Source: Bifidobacterium platyrrhinorum
GTDB lineage: Bacteria > Actinomycetota > Actinomycetes > Actinomycetales > Bifidobacteriaceae
Direction: 5' to 3'
Assembly (NCBI RefSeq): GCF_010667645.1
Contig: NZ_WHZV01000009.1
Location: 1-64,000 of the forward strand
DNA length: 64,000 bases
Shown here: piece after piece, positions 25,742 through 35,525 of the stretch
How the letters are laid out: every line of letters starts with the position of its first letter
How positions within the stretch are numbered: position 1 is the stretch's first letter
Position numbers and translations under genes: made by a program
The notes under the pieces: model-generated
The model's input: the letters and a program-made list of their open reading frames with translations, nothing else
The model's database searches: none
What the model was told of the DNA's origin: nothing

Positions 25742-25814
25742 GGGGCTATGGCGCAGCTGGTAGCGCATCTCCATGGCATGGAGAGGGTCAGGGGTTCGAA
25801 TCCCCTTAGCTCCA
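25742..25814 (+). tRNA. tRNA-Ala (GGC)
   Basis: 73 nt. Acceptor GGGGCTA pairs with TAGCTCC, with one G-T pair at the third position (the diagnostic G3-U70 of alanine tRNA is present). The anticodon arm TCTCCATGGCATGGAGA gives GGC. Confidence 0.95.
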
Positions 25815-25888
25815 CTCGAGGAAAGACCGGCGAGTCCGCCGGTTTTTTCGTCGGAACGCCGTTTCGTTTCGCGAACGGCGCGGACAAC

Positions 25889-25961
25889 GGGCGATTGGCG
25901 CAGCGGCTAGCGCACTTCGTTCACACCGAAGGGGTCGTAGGTTCGATTCCTACATCGCCCA
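25889..25961 (+). tRNA. tRNA-Val (CAC)
   Basis: 73 nt. Acceptor GGGCGAT pairs perfectly with ATCGCCC. The anticodon arm CTTCGTTCACACCGAAG gives CAC, decoding GUG. It is the second valine isoacceptor of the array. A short GCGGTGGCC-type hairpin (GAGGCCACCGCAATGCGCGGTGGCC near 25970-25993) follows as terminator. Confidence 0.95.
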
Positions 25962-25969
25962 CCCACCGA

Positions 25970-25998
25970 GGCCACCGCAATGCGCGGTGGCCTTTTGC
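25970..25998 (+). terminator. terminator of the tRNA array
   Basis: GGCCACCGC and GCGGTGGCC form a 9-bp stem with an AATGC loop immediately followed by TTTTGCG, a classic intrinsic terminator after the last tRNA. Confidence 0.75.
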
Positions 25999-26053
25999 GT
26001 ATCGGGTCGGTTCCCCTCCTCGGGAAGGCGGGACGTTCCCCGCGGCTACGGGG

Positions 26054-27409
26054 CTACAGCCCGCGTCGTTTCAGGTCGGCGACCAACCCCACATAGAACT
26101 CGCGCACGTCGAAGCCGGGGATGTTCTCGCGGTTCAGATCGATCATGTCCGCGTGGGAGATGCCGCGCACGCCGTTCGGCTCCAACCAGGTGAAGCTCTC
26201 GCCCCACGGGAACGACGGCCGCGCGACCAGCCCGTCGTTCGGTCCGTCGAACCACTTCACCAGCGGGTACGTGAAGTTCAGCGGGAACTTGCCGGTCGTC
26301 GCATGCGCGAGCCGCGAGCCGACGCTGCGGCACAGGATGCCCGCGAACGGCCCGGGATCCGGCACCGCCGTCGCACGCTCCGCCATGCCGCCGGCCGCGT
26401 TGCCCGGCATCGTCACCGCGTTGCCCGGCATCGTCACCGCGTTGCCCGGCATCGTCACCGTGCCGGCCACGCCGCCCGACGCCGCGCGTGCTCCCCTCTC
26501 CAGCAACGCCGCATCCCCGATCTGTGCGTTCAACCGCGCGCAGCCCGCCTGCGTGAGGTCGTGCACCGCGGCCATGAAGTCGGGTCGTTTGTCGCCCAGA
26601 TGCGAGGCGGCCGCGTTGTACGCCGCCTCGACGCGCCGCTGCACCGCCATCGGGATGTTCGTCAGCAGATAGTCCGCGAACCCGCAGCCGAGGTGCGGCG
26701 TGTTGATCGTCGTGAGCGACGCCACCCAACGGCCCGCCCCGCAGCGCGCGATCGCGTAGCGCATGTCCAATCCGCCCTTCGAATGGGCGATCACGTTCAC
26801 CTTCCCGCATCCGGTCGTCTCGACGATGGCCCGGATGCGTGCGGTCAGCTCGCGCGCGCTGTCCGCCACGGACGCCGCCGACTGATGCTCGCCGTAATGG
26901 ACGACCGCGCCGTTGCGCTCCAGCTCCGCCGGCACACGACCCCAGTAGTTGAGCGCCTTCGTGTCGCGGAAGAAGACGCCGTGCACGAGCAGCACCGGAT
27001 AACGCGTCGCGCACACGCGTGCGGCGGCGCGTGAACGGTCCAGCGTCTCCTTCGCCGATTCGAACCGCACCTCCTCGGTCACGGTGCGGATGATGAGGCG
27101 CAACGCGATGAGGTTCGCGATCGGGATCCACCCGCACAGCACGCCGATCACGCGGATCTTCAATCCCAATTGCACCGACGTGAGATACACGGTGATGATG
27201 CCGATCCAGAAGACCACCGACTCGATCAGCACGACGACGCCCAGCGCGGCGAGCCACGCCGGCCACCCATCGGCCCAAGGGACCGGCCAGGAGATCGTCG
27301 GCATCGTCGCGAGCGACACCGCCAGCGCGACGCCGGCGACCAACGTCGTCCACCAGAAGATGCGCAGCATGGTCACGCCGAAGCGGCATGCCCTGATCCG
27401 ACCGGTCAT
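26054..27409 (-). CDS. membrane-anchored alpha/beta hydrolase (lipase/esterase) with heptad repeat
   Basis: 451 residues. Two or three membrane helices (about 15-40, 50-80, 85-105) precede an alpha/beta-hydrolase domain with the oxyanion loop PVLLVHGVFF near 140 and nucleophile elbow IAHSKGG (Ser210), then a Thr-Pro-His (NTPHLG) typical of triacylglycerol lipases. Near residues 318-338 the protein contains three tandem copies of VTMPGNA, encoded by three perfect 21-bp repeats. The catalytic His is probably in ISHADM near 425. AAGGAGG before the ATG supports the start. Substrate unknown. Confidence 0.83.
   Translation of the reverse strand: MTGRIRACRFGVTMLRIFWWTTLVAGVALAVSLATMPTISWPVPWADGWPAWLAALGVVVLIESVVFWIGIITVYLTSVQLGLKIRVIGVLCGWIPIANLIALRLIIRTVTEEVRFESAKETLDRSRAAARVCATRYPVLLVHGVFFRDTKALNYWGRVPAELERNGAVVHYGEHQSAASVADSARELTARIRAIVETTGCGKVNVIAHSKGGLDMRYAIARCGAGRWVASLTTINTPHLGCGFADYLLTNIPMAVQRRVEAAYNAAASHLGDKRPDFMAAVHDLTQAGCARLNAQIGDAALLERGARAASGGVAGTVTMPGNAVTMPGNAVTMPGNAAGGMAERATAVPDPGPFAGILCRSVGSRLAHATTGKFPLNFTYPLVKWFDGPNDGLVARPSFPWGESFTWLEPNGVRGISHADMIDLNRENIPGFDVREFYVGLVADLKRRGL
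26397..26459. repeat. three perfect 21-bp tandem repeats inside the lipase gene
   Basis: The unit GCGTTGCCCGGCATCGTCACC occurs at 26397-26417, 26418-26438 and 26439-26459 without mismatch. It preserves the reading frame and encodes VTMPGNA on the minus strand. Perfect identity suggests recent expansion by slippage and likely copy-number variation between strains. Confidence 0.95.
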
Positions 27410-27511
27410 ATCGGCCTCCTTGCCTCATGGGACGGGGAACCGTCCCTTCGCCAGATGCATATGCCCATATGAATACGATGCATACGCCCCGCCGCCGACG
27501 GCGGGATGCGC

Positions 27512-28870
27512 TCACCCATCCTGCGCCATGCGCAGTTCCATGGCGAGATGGTAGTAGTCGATGAGCCGGTCGACCATCGCCGGCCAAGTGCGGCCCTGGA
27601 CGGCCTTCAGACCGGCGGCCCCCATGCTTCGCCGCAACGATCCGTCGCCGATGAGGCGGGCCACGCCGTCGCGCAGATCGTCGTCGTCCTCGTCATGCGG
27701 GTCGAACAGCAGGCCGGTCACGCCCTCGTCGACCAGGTCGAGCGGTCCGCCGCTCGCCGGGGCGACCACGGGCAGCCCGCTCGCCATGGCCTCCTGGATG
27801 GTCTGGCCGAACGTCTCCTCCGCCCCGGTGTGCACGAACACGTCCAACGCCGCGTAGGCGTCGGCGAGCTCGCGCCCATGCAGCATGCCGGTGAACACCG
27901 CGTGCGGAAGCCGTTCGCGCAGCTCCGGCTCGCTCACGCCGCCACCCACCACGACCAACCGCATGCGCAGCCCGTCGAGCGCGGCGAGACGCTCCACCTG
28001 CTTCTCCGGGGCGAGCCGGCCCACGTAGCCGACGACCGGCAGGCGGCCGTCCCCGCTCCATTCCCGACGCCACGCGCGGGTCCGCGGGTCGGCGGCGCGT
28101 GCGGGGGAGAACAGTGCGGTGTCCACGCCGCGTCCCCACAACCGGATGAGGTCCGGATCCACGCCGAACGTCTCGAGACGCCGGCGCGCGTCGTCGGTGG
28201 GGGCGAGCGTCATGGTGGCGAGGTTGTGCATGCGCGCGATGCGATCCGCCACGATGCGTTCCGCCTGTTCGCCCGCCGCCTTGCCGATGCGCCGGAGCCA
28301 TTTCGTGTGCCGGGGCCATGCACCGGCCGAACCGTCCGTCGCGCCCGCGGCCGGCGCCGTGCCCTCCACGCCCTTCTCCCCGGTCACCGCCTCGCGGGCG
28401 AATCGGCGTGCATACTGCGCCACGTCGGTCTGGTAGATGGCGACGGTCGGCACATGCATCTCGTCGCCGGCGATCAGCGCAGCATGACCGAGTTTCGAGA
28501 TCGGCGCGGCGACGTGGATGACGTCCGGCTTCGGGCCGTCGAGGATGTCGCGGATCACCGAGGACTTCGTCGTGACCGCGACGTTGAACCGCTGGATCGG
28601 GAACGACGGCACCTCTTCGACGGGGTACCCCGCGACCGTGCCGTCCTGCGGTGCCGGTCCCGGCGCGATGACGCGCGCGTCGAACCCGCGCCCGGCGAAA
28701 CGGTCGAGGATGTGCCTGATGCTGCCGGACACGCCGTTCGTCTGCTCCAGCGACGATTCGCTGACGACGAGCACGCGCAGGGGACGCCGTCCGGGGGTGT
28801 CGTCGGTTCCGGCGCCGCCGGAACCGTGGCCGATTGTCGCCACGGCCGGGGATGGCGCGATGATGTTCAC
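27512..28870 (-). CDS. glycosyltransferase family 4 (GT-B fold, mannosyltransferase-like)
   Basis: 452 residues. A GT-B enzyme with N-terminal VLVVSESSLEQTNGVSGSIRH acceptor domain and C-terminal nucleotide-sugar domain: VVGYVGRLAPEKQVERL near 280 and the EX7E motif EETFGQTIQEAMASGLPVVA near 375. Closest by eye to actinobacterial MgtA/PimB-type alpha-mannosyltransferases that decorate glycolipids; the donor and acceptor are not proven. The GTG at 28870 is chosen for its GGGGAAAC site; a farther GTG at 28912 lacks one. A Gly/Ala-rich insert occurs near 180-200. Confidence 0.87.
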   Translation of the reverse strand: MNIIAPSPAVATIGHGSGGAGTDDTPGRRPLRVLVVSESSLEQTNGVSGSIRHILDRFAGRGFDARVIAPGPAPQDGTVAGYPVEEVPSFPIQRFNVAVTTKSSVIRDILDGPKPDVIHVAAPISKLGHAALIAGDEMHVPTVAIYQTDVAQYARRFAREAVTGEKGVEGTAPAAGATDGSAGAWPRHTKWLRRIGKAAGEQAERIVADRIARMHNLATMTLAPTDDARRRLETFGVDPDLIRLWGRGVDTALFSPARAADPRTRAWRREWSGDGRLPVVGYVGRLAPEKQVERLAALDGLRMRLVVVGGGVSEPELRERLPHAVFTGMLHGRELADAYAALDVFVHTGAEETFGQTIQEAMASGLPVVAPASGGPLDLVDEGVTGLLFDPHDEDDDDLRDGVARLIGDGSLRRSMGAAGLKAVQGRTWPAMVDRLIDYYHLAMELRMAQDG

Positions 28871-29020
28871 GTTTCCCCAGTGTAGGGAGCACGGGCGGGC
28901 CGACGGCCGCACGGGTGGCGGATTTCATCGCGGCGTAGCGGGCTGTTCACCCGCCGCTACGCCGACGCCCGCCGTGTCCGGCCCGGCCGGATTCCCCGGG
29001 AGGGCCTGGACGCGGCGGGC

Positions 29021-29047
29021 GTCACCTATGTCACCTATGTCACCTAT
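29021..29047. repeat. three 9-bp direct repeats
   Basis: GTCACCTAT occurs three times head to tail between the glycosyltransferase start and the permease stop. A separate 10-bp hairpin (GGCGTAGCGG at 28932-28941, CCGCTACGCC at 28954-28963) lies in the same gap and could terminate the permease transcript. Confidence 0.8.
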
Positions 29048-29066
29048 GGCCGTTCGGCCTTTTGCG

Positions 29067-30590
29067 TCACGGCAGCTGCACTTCGGCCGCCGGATGCCGT
29101 TCCCGCCACCACTTCTGCACGAAGTACGCGGCGTAGCATACGACGATGAACAGCAGCTCGGCGACGAGCGCGAACCGCTGCTCCTTGTCGAAGAACACGA
29201 GCAGGAACGAGGCGGTGCACAGGATGAACGCGCCCCACGAGGTCCACGGATGGCCGGGCGTCGCGTACTTGAGCTCGGCGACCGTATGCCCGGAGGCGAT
29301 CCAGCGGCGGCGGAACACGATCTGGCAGTACGCGATCGCGATCCACACCACCACGGCGGACAGGCCGGACAGGGCCACGAGCACGAGGTACACGGTGGAG
29401 GCCGCCACCACGGAGGAGAGCAGCGCGAGCAGGCCGCCGGCCATCGCCGCGCACAGGGCCAGCATCGGCACGCCGCGGCGGTTCGTCTTCGCGAACCAGC
29501 GCGGGATCATGCCCTCGTGGCCCATCGACCAGACCATGCGCGTCGAGGCGTACAGGCCGGAGTTCGAGGCGGAGAGCACGGCCGTGAGCACCACGAAGTT
29601 CATGATGTCCGCCGCGTAGGGGATGCCCACCGAGTTGAGCACGAGCACGAACGGGCTTTCGCCCACGCCCGCCCGGCGCCACGGGATGAGGGCGCTCATC
29701 ACGACGATCGAGCCGATGAAGAACAGGACCAGACGCCACAACGTGGTGTGGATCGCCTTCGGCACCGCCTTCTCCGGGTCGCGCGTCTCGCCGGCGGTCA
29801 CGCCGATCAGCTCGGTGCCGGAGAACGCGAAGTTCACGGTGAGGATCGTCGCGAACACGGGCATGAAGCCGTTCGGGAAGACGCCGTCCTTGAACAGGTT
29901 GTCGAACATCGGCGCATGCGTGTACCCCTTCATCGGGATGATGCCGAAGATCGTGAGCGTGCCGATCAGGATGAACGCGCAGATCGCGAACACCTTGATC
30001 GAGGCGAACCAGAACTCCGCCTCGGCGAAGAACCGCACGGACAGGGCGTTCAACGTGAAGATCAGCGCGATGCACGCCGCCGACCACACCCAGGTGGGTG
30101 TGTGCGGGAACCATCGTTGCATGAGCAGGCCGGCCGCCGTGAACTCGGAGCCGAGTGCCACCGTCCACGTGAGCCAGTACTGGATGGCGATCACGAAGCC
30201 GGTGCCCGGTCCGATGAACTTCTCCGCGTACACGTGGAACGAACCGGTCACCGGCATCGCCACGGACAGCTCGCCGAGCGTGAGCATCACCAGATAGACG
30301 ATGACCGCGCCGATCGCGTAGGCGAGGATCGTGCCGATCGGGCCCGCCTGCTGGATCGTGTAGCCGGAGCTCAGGAACAGGCCGGTGCCGATCACGCCGC
30401 CCAGCGAGATCATCTGCAGGTGCCGTGCCTCCATGCCGCGCTTGAGGTTCGTGTGCAGCGCGTGCTTCGTGTGCTTCTCGGTGCCGGTGGTCGGGTCGTC
30501 CGGCGGGGTGGTGGCCGGTGCGTCGGTCGCCGTCGCCGTCATGGCGTCGGCGGGTGCCTCCGCCGTCGTTCCGGCTTCGCTGTCGCTCAT
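29067..30590 (-). CDS. amino acid permease (APC superfamily, AAT-type)
   Basis: 507 residues and about 12 membrane helices. The conserved APC entry motif is [22 protein letters not shown] (about 50-72), followed by [15 protein letters not shown] (about 255-270), typical of LysP/GabP-like proton symporters. A 45-residue Thr/Ala/Pro-rich cytoplasmic head precedes helix 1. The ATG at 30590 has GAGGACGAGAGAG upstream. The acetolactate decarboxylase gene is 146 nt upstream on the same strand. The amino acid transported is not predictable here. Confidence 0.88.
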   Translation of the reverse strand: MSDSEAGTTAEAPADAMTATATDAPATTPPDDPTTGTEKHTKHALHTNLKRGMEARHLQMISLGGVIGTGLFLSSGYTIQQAGPIGTILAYAIGAVIVYLVMLTLGELSVAMPVTGSFHVYAEKFIGPGTGFVIAIQYWLTWTVALGSEFTAAGLLMQRWFPHTPTWVWSAACIALIFTLNALSVRFFAEAEFWFASIKVFAICAFILIGTLTIFGIIPMKGYTHAPMFDNLFKDGVFPNGFMPVFATILTVNFAFSGTELIGVTAGETRDPEKAVPKAIHTTLWRLVLFFIGSIVVMSALIPWRRAGVGESPFVLVLNSVGIPYAADIMNFVVLTAVLSASNSGLYASTRMVWSMGHEGMIPRWFAKTNRRGVPMLALCAAMAGGLLALLSSVVAASTVYLVLVALSGLSAVVVWIAIAYCQIVFRRRWIASGHTVAELKYATPGHPWTSWGAFILCTASFLLVFFDKEQRFALVAELLFIVVCYAAYFVQKWWRERHPAAEVQLP

Positions 30591-30736
30591 CTCTCTCGTC
30601 CTCTGTCTCGCGGTTGCGGTCGAATCGCAGACAGTATACGCTAGCCCGCCCACGAGCGGCAGGCCGGTCCCGGCGCAATGCCGCGCCGGCGCGCGTGCCG
30701 GGACGCCGCGGGCGCGCACGCGCCGGTAGGCCCGTT

Positions 30737-31504
30737 TCAGTCCGCCTTCACGTCGCCTTCCGCGTGCGTGATCGCCTCGGCGATGTTGTCCCGGCTGAAG
30801 TCGTGGTTGCGGTAGTCGGGGTTGTCGACGGGCAGATGCGTGACCAACGTGTCGAACACCTGGCTGAGGATCTCGCCGCGCTCGAGCACCGCGTCGAGCA
30901 CGTGGCCGCCGATCGAATGGTCGTCGGCGAGGAAGTGCTCGTGGAATCCGGCGACGGCCGCGCCGTGGAACATGACGGGGGAGAAGTAGCCGAGCATCGT
31001 GCCGCGCACGTCGTGGCCGAGGAAGACCGCCTGACGGTCCGCCACCTCCTCGAGCGTGGGGTAGGGCGCCTGCTGTTTGATGACGGCGCGCGTCTTGATG
31101 AAGCTGAACGTGCCGCGCACGATGACGGCGAAGAACGTGTTCGCGCGCCCGTTCGCCTCCACGATGCGCCGGTTGAGCTCCTCCAGGCCGATGTCGTGGC
31201 GCTCGCACTGGTATTGGAACGCCGCCCGGTGCATGTTCGCGAACGGCAGCGTGAGGTCGTCCGGCACGGGTTCCACCTCGCCGGTGCGCCCGACCTTCCA
31301 CGCGCGCCCGTCGAGGACGATGATCTCGCCGTCGAGCCCCTCGCCGGTGCCGATGCCCGTGTCGCCGTGGGTGAGCAGCTCGCCCATCGTGGCGGTGCCC
31401 TCCAGCAGGCCGGGCACAAGCAGCGCCAGCGTGCCGTGCTGGTAGAGCACGTTGGCGCGGTCTTCGTGGATCGGTTCGATCGATTTGCCCCTCAGTTCGC
31501 TCAC
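30737..31504 (-). CDS. budA: alpha-acetolactate decarboxylase
   Basis: 255 residues, the usual family length. It converts 2-acetolactate to acetoin and so diverts pyruvate carbon from branched-chain amino acids. Key features: [22 protein letters not shown] near 46-66, [11 protein letters not shown] near 166, and the zinc ligands His188, His190 and His201 in [19 protein letters not shown]. The start is a GTG at 31504. No acetolactate synthase gene lies nearby. Finding this enzyme in a bifidobacterium-like chromosome is noteworthy. The call rests on the conserved metal-site pattern. Confidence 0.88.
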   Translation of the reverse strand: MSELRGKSIEPIHEDRANVLYQHGTLALLVPGLLEGTATMGELLTHGDTGIGTGEGLDGEIIVLDGRAWKVGRTGEVEPVPDDLTLPFANMHRAAFQYQCERHDIGLEELNRRIVEANGRANTFFAVIVRGTFSFIKTRAVIKQQAPYPTLEEVADRQAVFLGHDVRGTMLGYFSPVMFHGAAVAGFHEHFLADDHSIGGHVLDAVLERGEILSQVFDTLVTHLPVDNPDYRNHDFSRDNIAEAITHAEGDVKAD

Positions 31505-31691
31505 GGTTCCGTAATATAGGGGTCCGGCCCCGCCGGCGGCAAGACTCCGGTGGCCCCGCCGGACGTGACTTCGCTCACAGCGTCACGCATTGGGCAGGGC
31601 TGGGTATAGCGTGTTCGGGTGCTTTTCGGGGTGTCGCCCGCGACGGTTGCGGATGGCGGCGTCCGGTCCCCGGTGCGGCACGGGAAGAAGT

Positions 31692-33299
31692 ATGCGTCAT
31701 ATGGCAGGCAAGCGGAACACCGGCATGGTCCTCACCCGCGGGGAATCGTACGTCGACGGGCATCTCACGCGTACGGCGTTCGTGTCCCTCGCGATCCTCA
31801 CGTTCATCACGTTCGTCGGCAACTTCACGCAGCTGCAGCTGTCCGCCGCGCTGCCGTCGATCGTCGACGAGTTCCGCATCAACGTGACCACCGGACAGTG
31901 GCTCACGTCGGTCTTCCAGCTGGTGATGGGCGTGATGGTGCCGCTCACCGCGTTCCTTACGCGCCGGTTCTCCACGCGCCAGATCGTCATCGTCTCGATG
32001 ATGGTGTTCACGGCCGGCTCCGTGTGCGCGTGGCTGGCTCCCACGTTCCTCGTCCTGCTCGCCGGCCGCGTCCTGCAGGCCGTCGGCACCGGCGTGATGT
32101 GGCCGGTGCTGCAGATCACCGTCTTCTCCATCTACCCGCTGTCGCGCCGTGGCGCCGCGATGGGCACCGTGGGCATCGCGATGAGCGTGGCCCCGGCCAT
32201 CGGCCCGACGCTCGGCGGCCTGCAGACCGACGCGAACGGCTGGCGTTCGATCTTCCTCACGCTCACGGTGATCGGCGCGCTCTCGCTGGCCGCCGCGTTC
32301 CTGTGGCTGCGCGACTTCGGCGAGAACGACGCGACCGCCCGCGCCGACTTTTTCTCCGTGGCGCTGTCCGTGTTCGGATTCGGCGGGTTGATGTTCGGCT
32401 TCACGAACATCGAGAACTACCCGTTCTCCAACCCGATGGTGTGGCTGTCGATGCTCGTGGGCGTCCTGGGCATCATCTGGTTCGTCGTGCGACAGGTGCG
32501 CCGCGCACGTGTATATAAGGAGGCCGTCGTGCGGCGGGGTGCCGGAGATGCGGATCCGACCTCCGATTCCGGCTCGGGGGCGGTGCCGCCTGCGGCCGGC
32601 GCGCCGGAACCGCCGCTGCTCGACCTCGGGGTGCTGCGGAACCGTTCGTTCACCGTGGGCACGCTCACCGCCTCGCTCGCGTTCTTCGCCTTCAGCTCGA
32701 TCCTGGTCATCATGCCGCTCTACATCCAGAACGACCGCGGCTTCTCCGCCACGATGAGCGGCCTGATCATGTTGCCCGGCGCGATCGGCCAATGCATCTC
32801 GCAGCTGTTCGGCGGCAAGGCGCTCGACCGCTTCGGCGCGCGGCCCGTCGCCCTGTTCGGCGCCATCGTGCTCACCGTGGGCACGCTGGGCATGAGCCTC
32901 ATCGCCGCCGACACGTGGATCTGGTGGGTGTCCATCTGCCAGTTCGTGCGCCAGATCGGCATGGGGTCGCTGCTCATGCCGATCACCACCTGGTCGCTCA
33001 ACTGCCTCGAACCGGACGAGATCTCCGCCGGCTCCGCCGTGACGAACACGGCGCGCCAGGTGGCCGGCGCGATGGGCGCCCCGATCCTCGTGATCCTCAT
33101 GGAGACGTTCACCACCGTGTACCATGCGGGCGGCCTGTCGGCCACGCTTGCGAACATCGCCGGCATCCAGTGGGCGCTGCGCATCTCCGCGGCCCTGTGC
33201 CTCATCATGGTGTTCCTCGTCGCCTTCGGCGTGCGCGGCAACGGCGCGGGCTCCTCGCACGACGTGGCCCGCCGTGCCCTGAACCGCCTGCACCGTTGA
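31692..33299 (+). CDS. MFS drug exporter (DHA2 / EmrB-QacA type)
   Basis: 535 residues, about 14 helices, with the DHA2 motifs TLGGLQTDANGWRSIFL (antiporter motif C region near 165-185) and RVLQAVGTGVMWPVLQ. A polar ~45-residue cytoplasmic loop (GAGDADPTSDSGSGA) splits the halves near 280-310. Starts at 31692 or 31701 are both possible; the first has GGGAAGAAG just upstream. It starts a plus-strand pair with the YwiC-like gene, divergent from budA. Confidence 0.88.
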   Translation: MRHMAGKRNTGMVLTRGESYVDGHLTRTAFVSLAILTFITFVGNFTQLQLSAALPSIVDEFRINVTTGQWLTSVFQLVMGVMVPLTAFLTRRFSTRQIVIVSMMVFTAGSVCAWLAPTFLVLLAGRVLQAVGTGVMWPVLQITVFSIYPLSRRGAAMGTVGIAMSVAPAIGPTLGGLQTDANGWRSIFLTLTVIGALSLAAAFLWLRDFGENDATARADFFSVALSVFGFGGLMFGFTNIENYPFSNPMVWLSMLVGVLGIIWFVVRQVRRARVYKEAVVRRGAGDADPTSDSGSGAVPPAAGAPEPPLLDLGVLRNRSFTVGTLTASLAFFAFSSILVIMPLYIQNDRGFSATMSGLIMLPGAIGQCISQLFGGKALDRFGARPVALFGAIVLTVGTLGMSLIAADTWIWWVSICQFVRQIGMGSLLMPITTWSLNCLEPDEISAGSAVTNTARQVAGAMGAPILVILMETFTTVYHAGGLSATLANIAGIQWALRISAALCLIMVFLVAFGVRGNGAGSSHDVARRALNRLHR

Positions 33300-33316
33300 G
33301 CGGTTACTCTGGGCGT

Positions 33317-34219
33317 ATGAGTGATGTGCCCAGACCCGTGAATTCCGACTCCGGGAATCCCCATCCGGTGAATTCCGGTTCCGTGCGGCCCCGGGCGGCG
33401 AATCCCCGTCCCTCCCGGGTCCGGGACTGGATTCCCGACCAGCCGGGCGCGTGGGTGATGGCGCTCGCGCCCGCCCTGGCCGGATTCGTCGCGGGCGGGC
33501 CGACTCCTTATTCCGTATGGCTGGTCGTCCTGTGGGCGCTGTGCTATTGCGTGCAGTTCGCCGCGGCCAGGTGGCTCAAATCCCGGTTCGCACGGCGGTA
33601 CCGGATGCCGGTGGCCGACTACGGGGCGGCGCTGGCCGTGCTTGGCGTGCCGTTCGTCGTCGTGAATCCGGGCATACTGCGCTGGGCTCCCGTGTATGTC
33701 GTGCTTGCCGCGCTCTCGTTCCTCGCCGCATGGCTGCGGAAGGAACGCAGCCTGTGGGGCAACGCGGTGGCCGTGATCGCCTCGTCGCTGATGGCGACGG
33801 TCGTCGCCCCGTATGGTGCGCATAATCCGTTGCACGTGATGATGCCGTCCACGGCGGTGATGATCTCGGCCGTGTTCGCGGTGACGCAGTTCGGCTCGGT
33901 GCTGTTCGTCAAGACGATGATCCGCGAACGGGGGAGCCGCGCGTACCTCGTCGCGTCGATCGCGTGGCATGCGGCGCTGTTCGCGGGCGTCACGTGGCGG
34001 ATCGGCTCCTTCCTGCCGGCGGTCGGCATGGACGACGGGTCATGGATTCCGTCGCCGCTCATGTGGGGTGAGCTCGTGTCGGCCTGGCTGCTGGCGCGTG
34101 CGATCGCATTGCCGTGGATCGGATCGCGGCGCCGCGTCAGACCGGTCGTCGTCGGCATGGTCGAGATGGTCTCCAGCCTGCTGGTCTTCGTCGCCGTGCC
34201 GGCGATGACGGCGGCGTAG
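33317..34219 (+). CDS. YwiC-like family membrane protein
   Basis: 300 residues. A 35-residue Pro/Ser/Asn-rich head is followed by the YwiC signature PDQPGAWVMALAPALAG and eight or so membrane helices. The start at 33317 lies 17 nt after the MFS gene, so the two are likely co-transcribed. YwiC-like proteins have no settled function; in Bacillus ywiC sits near nitrate respiration genes, which is not the case here. Confidence 0.85.
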   Translation: MSDVPRPVNSDSGNPHPVNSGSVRPRAANPRPSRVRDWIPDQPGAWVMALAPALAGFVAGGPTPYSVWLVVLWALCYCVQFAAARWLKSRFARRYRMPVADYGAALAVLGVPFVVVNPGILRWAPVYVVLAALSFLAAWLRKERSLWGNAVAVIASSLMATVVAPYGAHNPLHVMMPSTAVMISAVFAVTQFGSVLFVKTMIRERGSRAYLVASIAWHAALFAGVTWRIGSFLPAVGMDDGSWIPSPLMWGELVSAWLLARAIALPWIGSRRRVRPVVVGMVEMVSSLLVFVAVPAMTAA

Positions 34220-34542
34220 TGACTCCGGCTATCCCTCCCTCGGTCGTGCTTCGCACGACAGCTTCCTCGTCAGAGGGAATCCGCCCTATACGGTGACGGC
34301 GTGTCGCGGGTGCGTCCTCGTCCAACCCCGGTGATTAGATACTCAAGTTGCCTGATTTGGGCTCGCACATTGGAAATAACAAAGCGAGCACGGGCCGGCG
34401 GATCGTCCAAGCGGTCCGAGGTGCCGTGCACTGATGTCGGATGACCGCCAGAGGACGTATGTCCAAGGGAGGCCATGCGCGCCGGTGCCCTTACAAGCAG
34501 GCTGGAAACCAGTACACGAATCGCTAGAAAGGGCGGACGGCA
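34220..34542 (+). promoter_or_regulatory. 323-nt leader region of the S10 ribosomal operon
   Basis: It holds a 43-nt palindrome (34236-34278), a short GCTCGC/GCGAGC stem (34361-34389), and a long stretch before rpsJ that is probably a transcribed leader. The A/T-rich part at 34330-34380 is where a promoter is most likely, but no clean -35/-10 pair could be defended. No small gene was recognised. Confidence 0.5.
34236..34278. repeat. palindrome between the YwiC-like gene and the S10 operon
   Basis: The inner stem GTCGTGC-TTC-GCACGAC (34243-34259) is perfect and is nested within TCCCTC (34236-34241) and GAGGGA (34273-34278). It may end the upstream transcript, although no T-run follows. Confidence 0.7.
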
Positions 34543-34851
34543 ATGGCGGGACAGAAAATCCGCATCAGGCTTAAGTCCTATGACCACGAGGTCATCGACC
34601 AATCGGCGAAGAAGATCGTCGAAACGGTGACGAACGCGGGCGCAACTGTTGTTGGCCCCGTTCCGCTGCCGACCGAGAAGAACGTTTTTGTTGTTATCCG
34701 TTCTCCTCACAAGTACAAGGATTCCCGCGAGCACTTCGAGATGCGCACTCACAAGCGTCTGATCGACATCGTGGACCCGACCCCCAAGGCCGTGGATTCC
34801 CTGATGCACATCGATCTGCCTGCGGACGTCAACATCGAGATCAAGCTGTAA
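34543..34851 (+). CDS. rpsJ: 30S ribosomal protein S10
   Basis: 102 residues, the normal bacterial length. It begins [22 protein letters not shown] and carries [36 protein letters not shown], the conserved loop of S10, which also acts as NusE in antitermination with NusA. First gene of the S10 cluster; AAAGGGCGG lies upstream of the ATG and rplC follows after 17 nt. Confidence 0.98.
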   Translation: MAGQKIRIRLKSYDHEVIDQSAKKIVETVTNAGATVVGPVPLPTEKNVFVVIRSPHKYKDSREHFEMRTHKRLIDIVDPTPKAVDSLMHIDLPADVNIEIKL

Positions 34852-34868
34852 GGGAGGAGGGGACCGCT

Positions 34869-35519
34869 ATGTCGCAACATAAGGATCGCAAGGCGCTGCT
34901 GGGCAAGAAGCTCGGCATGTCGCAGGTGTGGGACGAGAACGGCTTCTTCGTGCCCGTCACGCTCGTGGATGTGTCCACCAACGTGGTCACCGCCATCAAG
35001 ACCCCGGAGACCGACGGCTACACCGCCGTCCAGATCGGCTACGGCCAGATCGACCCGACCAAGGTGACCAAGCCGCTCGCCGGCCACTTCGCCAAGGCCG
35101 GCGTCACCCCGCGTCGTCACCTCGTCGAGGTGCGCGAGGACAACGCCGTCGAGTACGAGGTCGGCCAGGAGCTGACCGCCGAGGTCTTCGCCGAGGGCGC
35201 CGAGGTCGATGTGACCGGCACCACCAAGGGCAAGGGCTTCGCCGGCACCATCAAGCGTTGGGGCTTCAAGTCCTACCGCCGTACCCACGGCTCCCACAAG
35301 AACGAGCGTCGCCCCGGCTCCGTCGGCGCGTGCGCCACTCCGAGCCGTATTCTCAAGGGCAAGCGCATGGCTGGCCGCATGGGTCATGTGACCTCCACCG
35401 CGCAGAACCTCACCGTCGTCTCCGCGGATGTCGAGAACGGCATCCTCGCCATCAAGGGCGCCATCCCGGGCCCGAAGGGCGGCATCGTTCTCGTCCGTTC
35501 TGCAGTGAAGGGAGCCTGA
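34869..35519 (+). CDS. rplC: 50S ribosomal protein L3
   Basis: 216 residues. Opens with [18 protein letters not shown] and contains the long central loop with [16 protein letters not shown]...[36 protein letters not shown] that reaches the peptidyl-transferase centre. A very strong GGGAGGAGGGG site precedes the ATG. Second gene of the operon. Confidence 0.98.
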   Translation: MSQHKDRKALLGKKLGMSQVWDENGFFVPVTLVDVSTNVVTAIKTPETDGYTAVQIGYGQIDPTKVTKPLAGHFAKAGVTPRRHLVEVREDNAVEYEVGQELTAEVFAEGAEVDVTGTTKGKGFAGTIKRWGFKSYRRTHGSHKNERRPGSVGACATPSRILKGKRMAGRMGHVTSTAQNLTVVSADVENGILAIKGAIPGPKGGIVLVRSAVKGA

Positions 35520-35525
35520 TAAACC

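Noticed and set aside
26397-26459. Possible CRISPR-like direct repeats
   Set aside because: The units are contiguous with no spacers and stay in frame inside a lipase gene; a tandem coding repeat explains them.
34330-34380. Promoter of the S10 operon
   Set aside because: Several partial -35/-10 matches exist but none has both a good pair of hexamers and 16-18 nt spacing, so no promoter is claimed.
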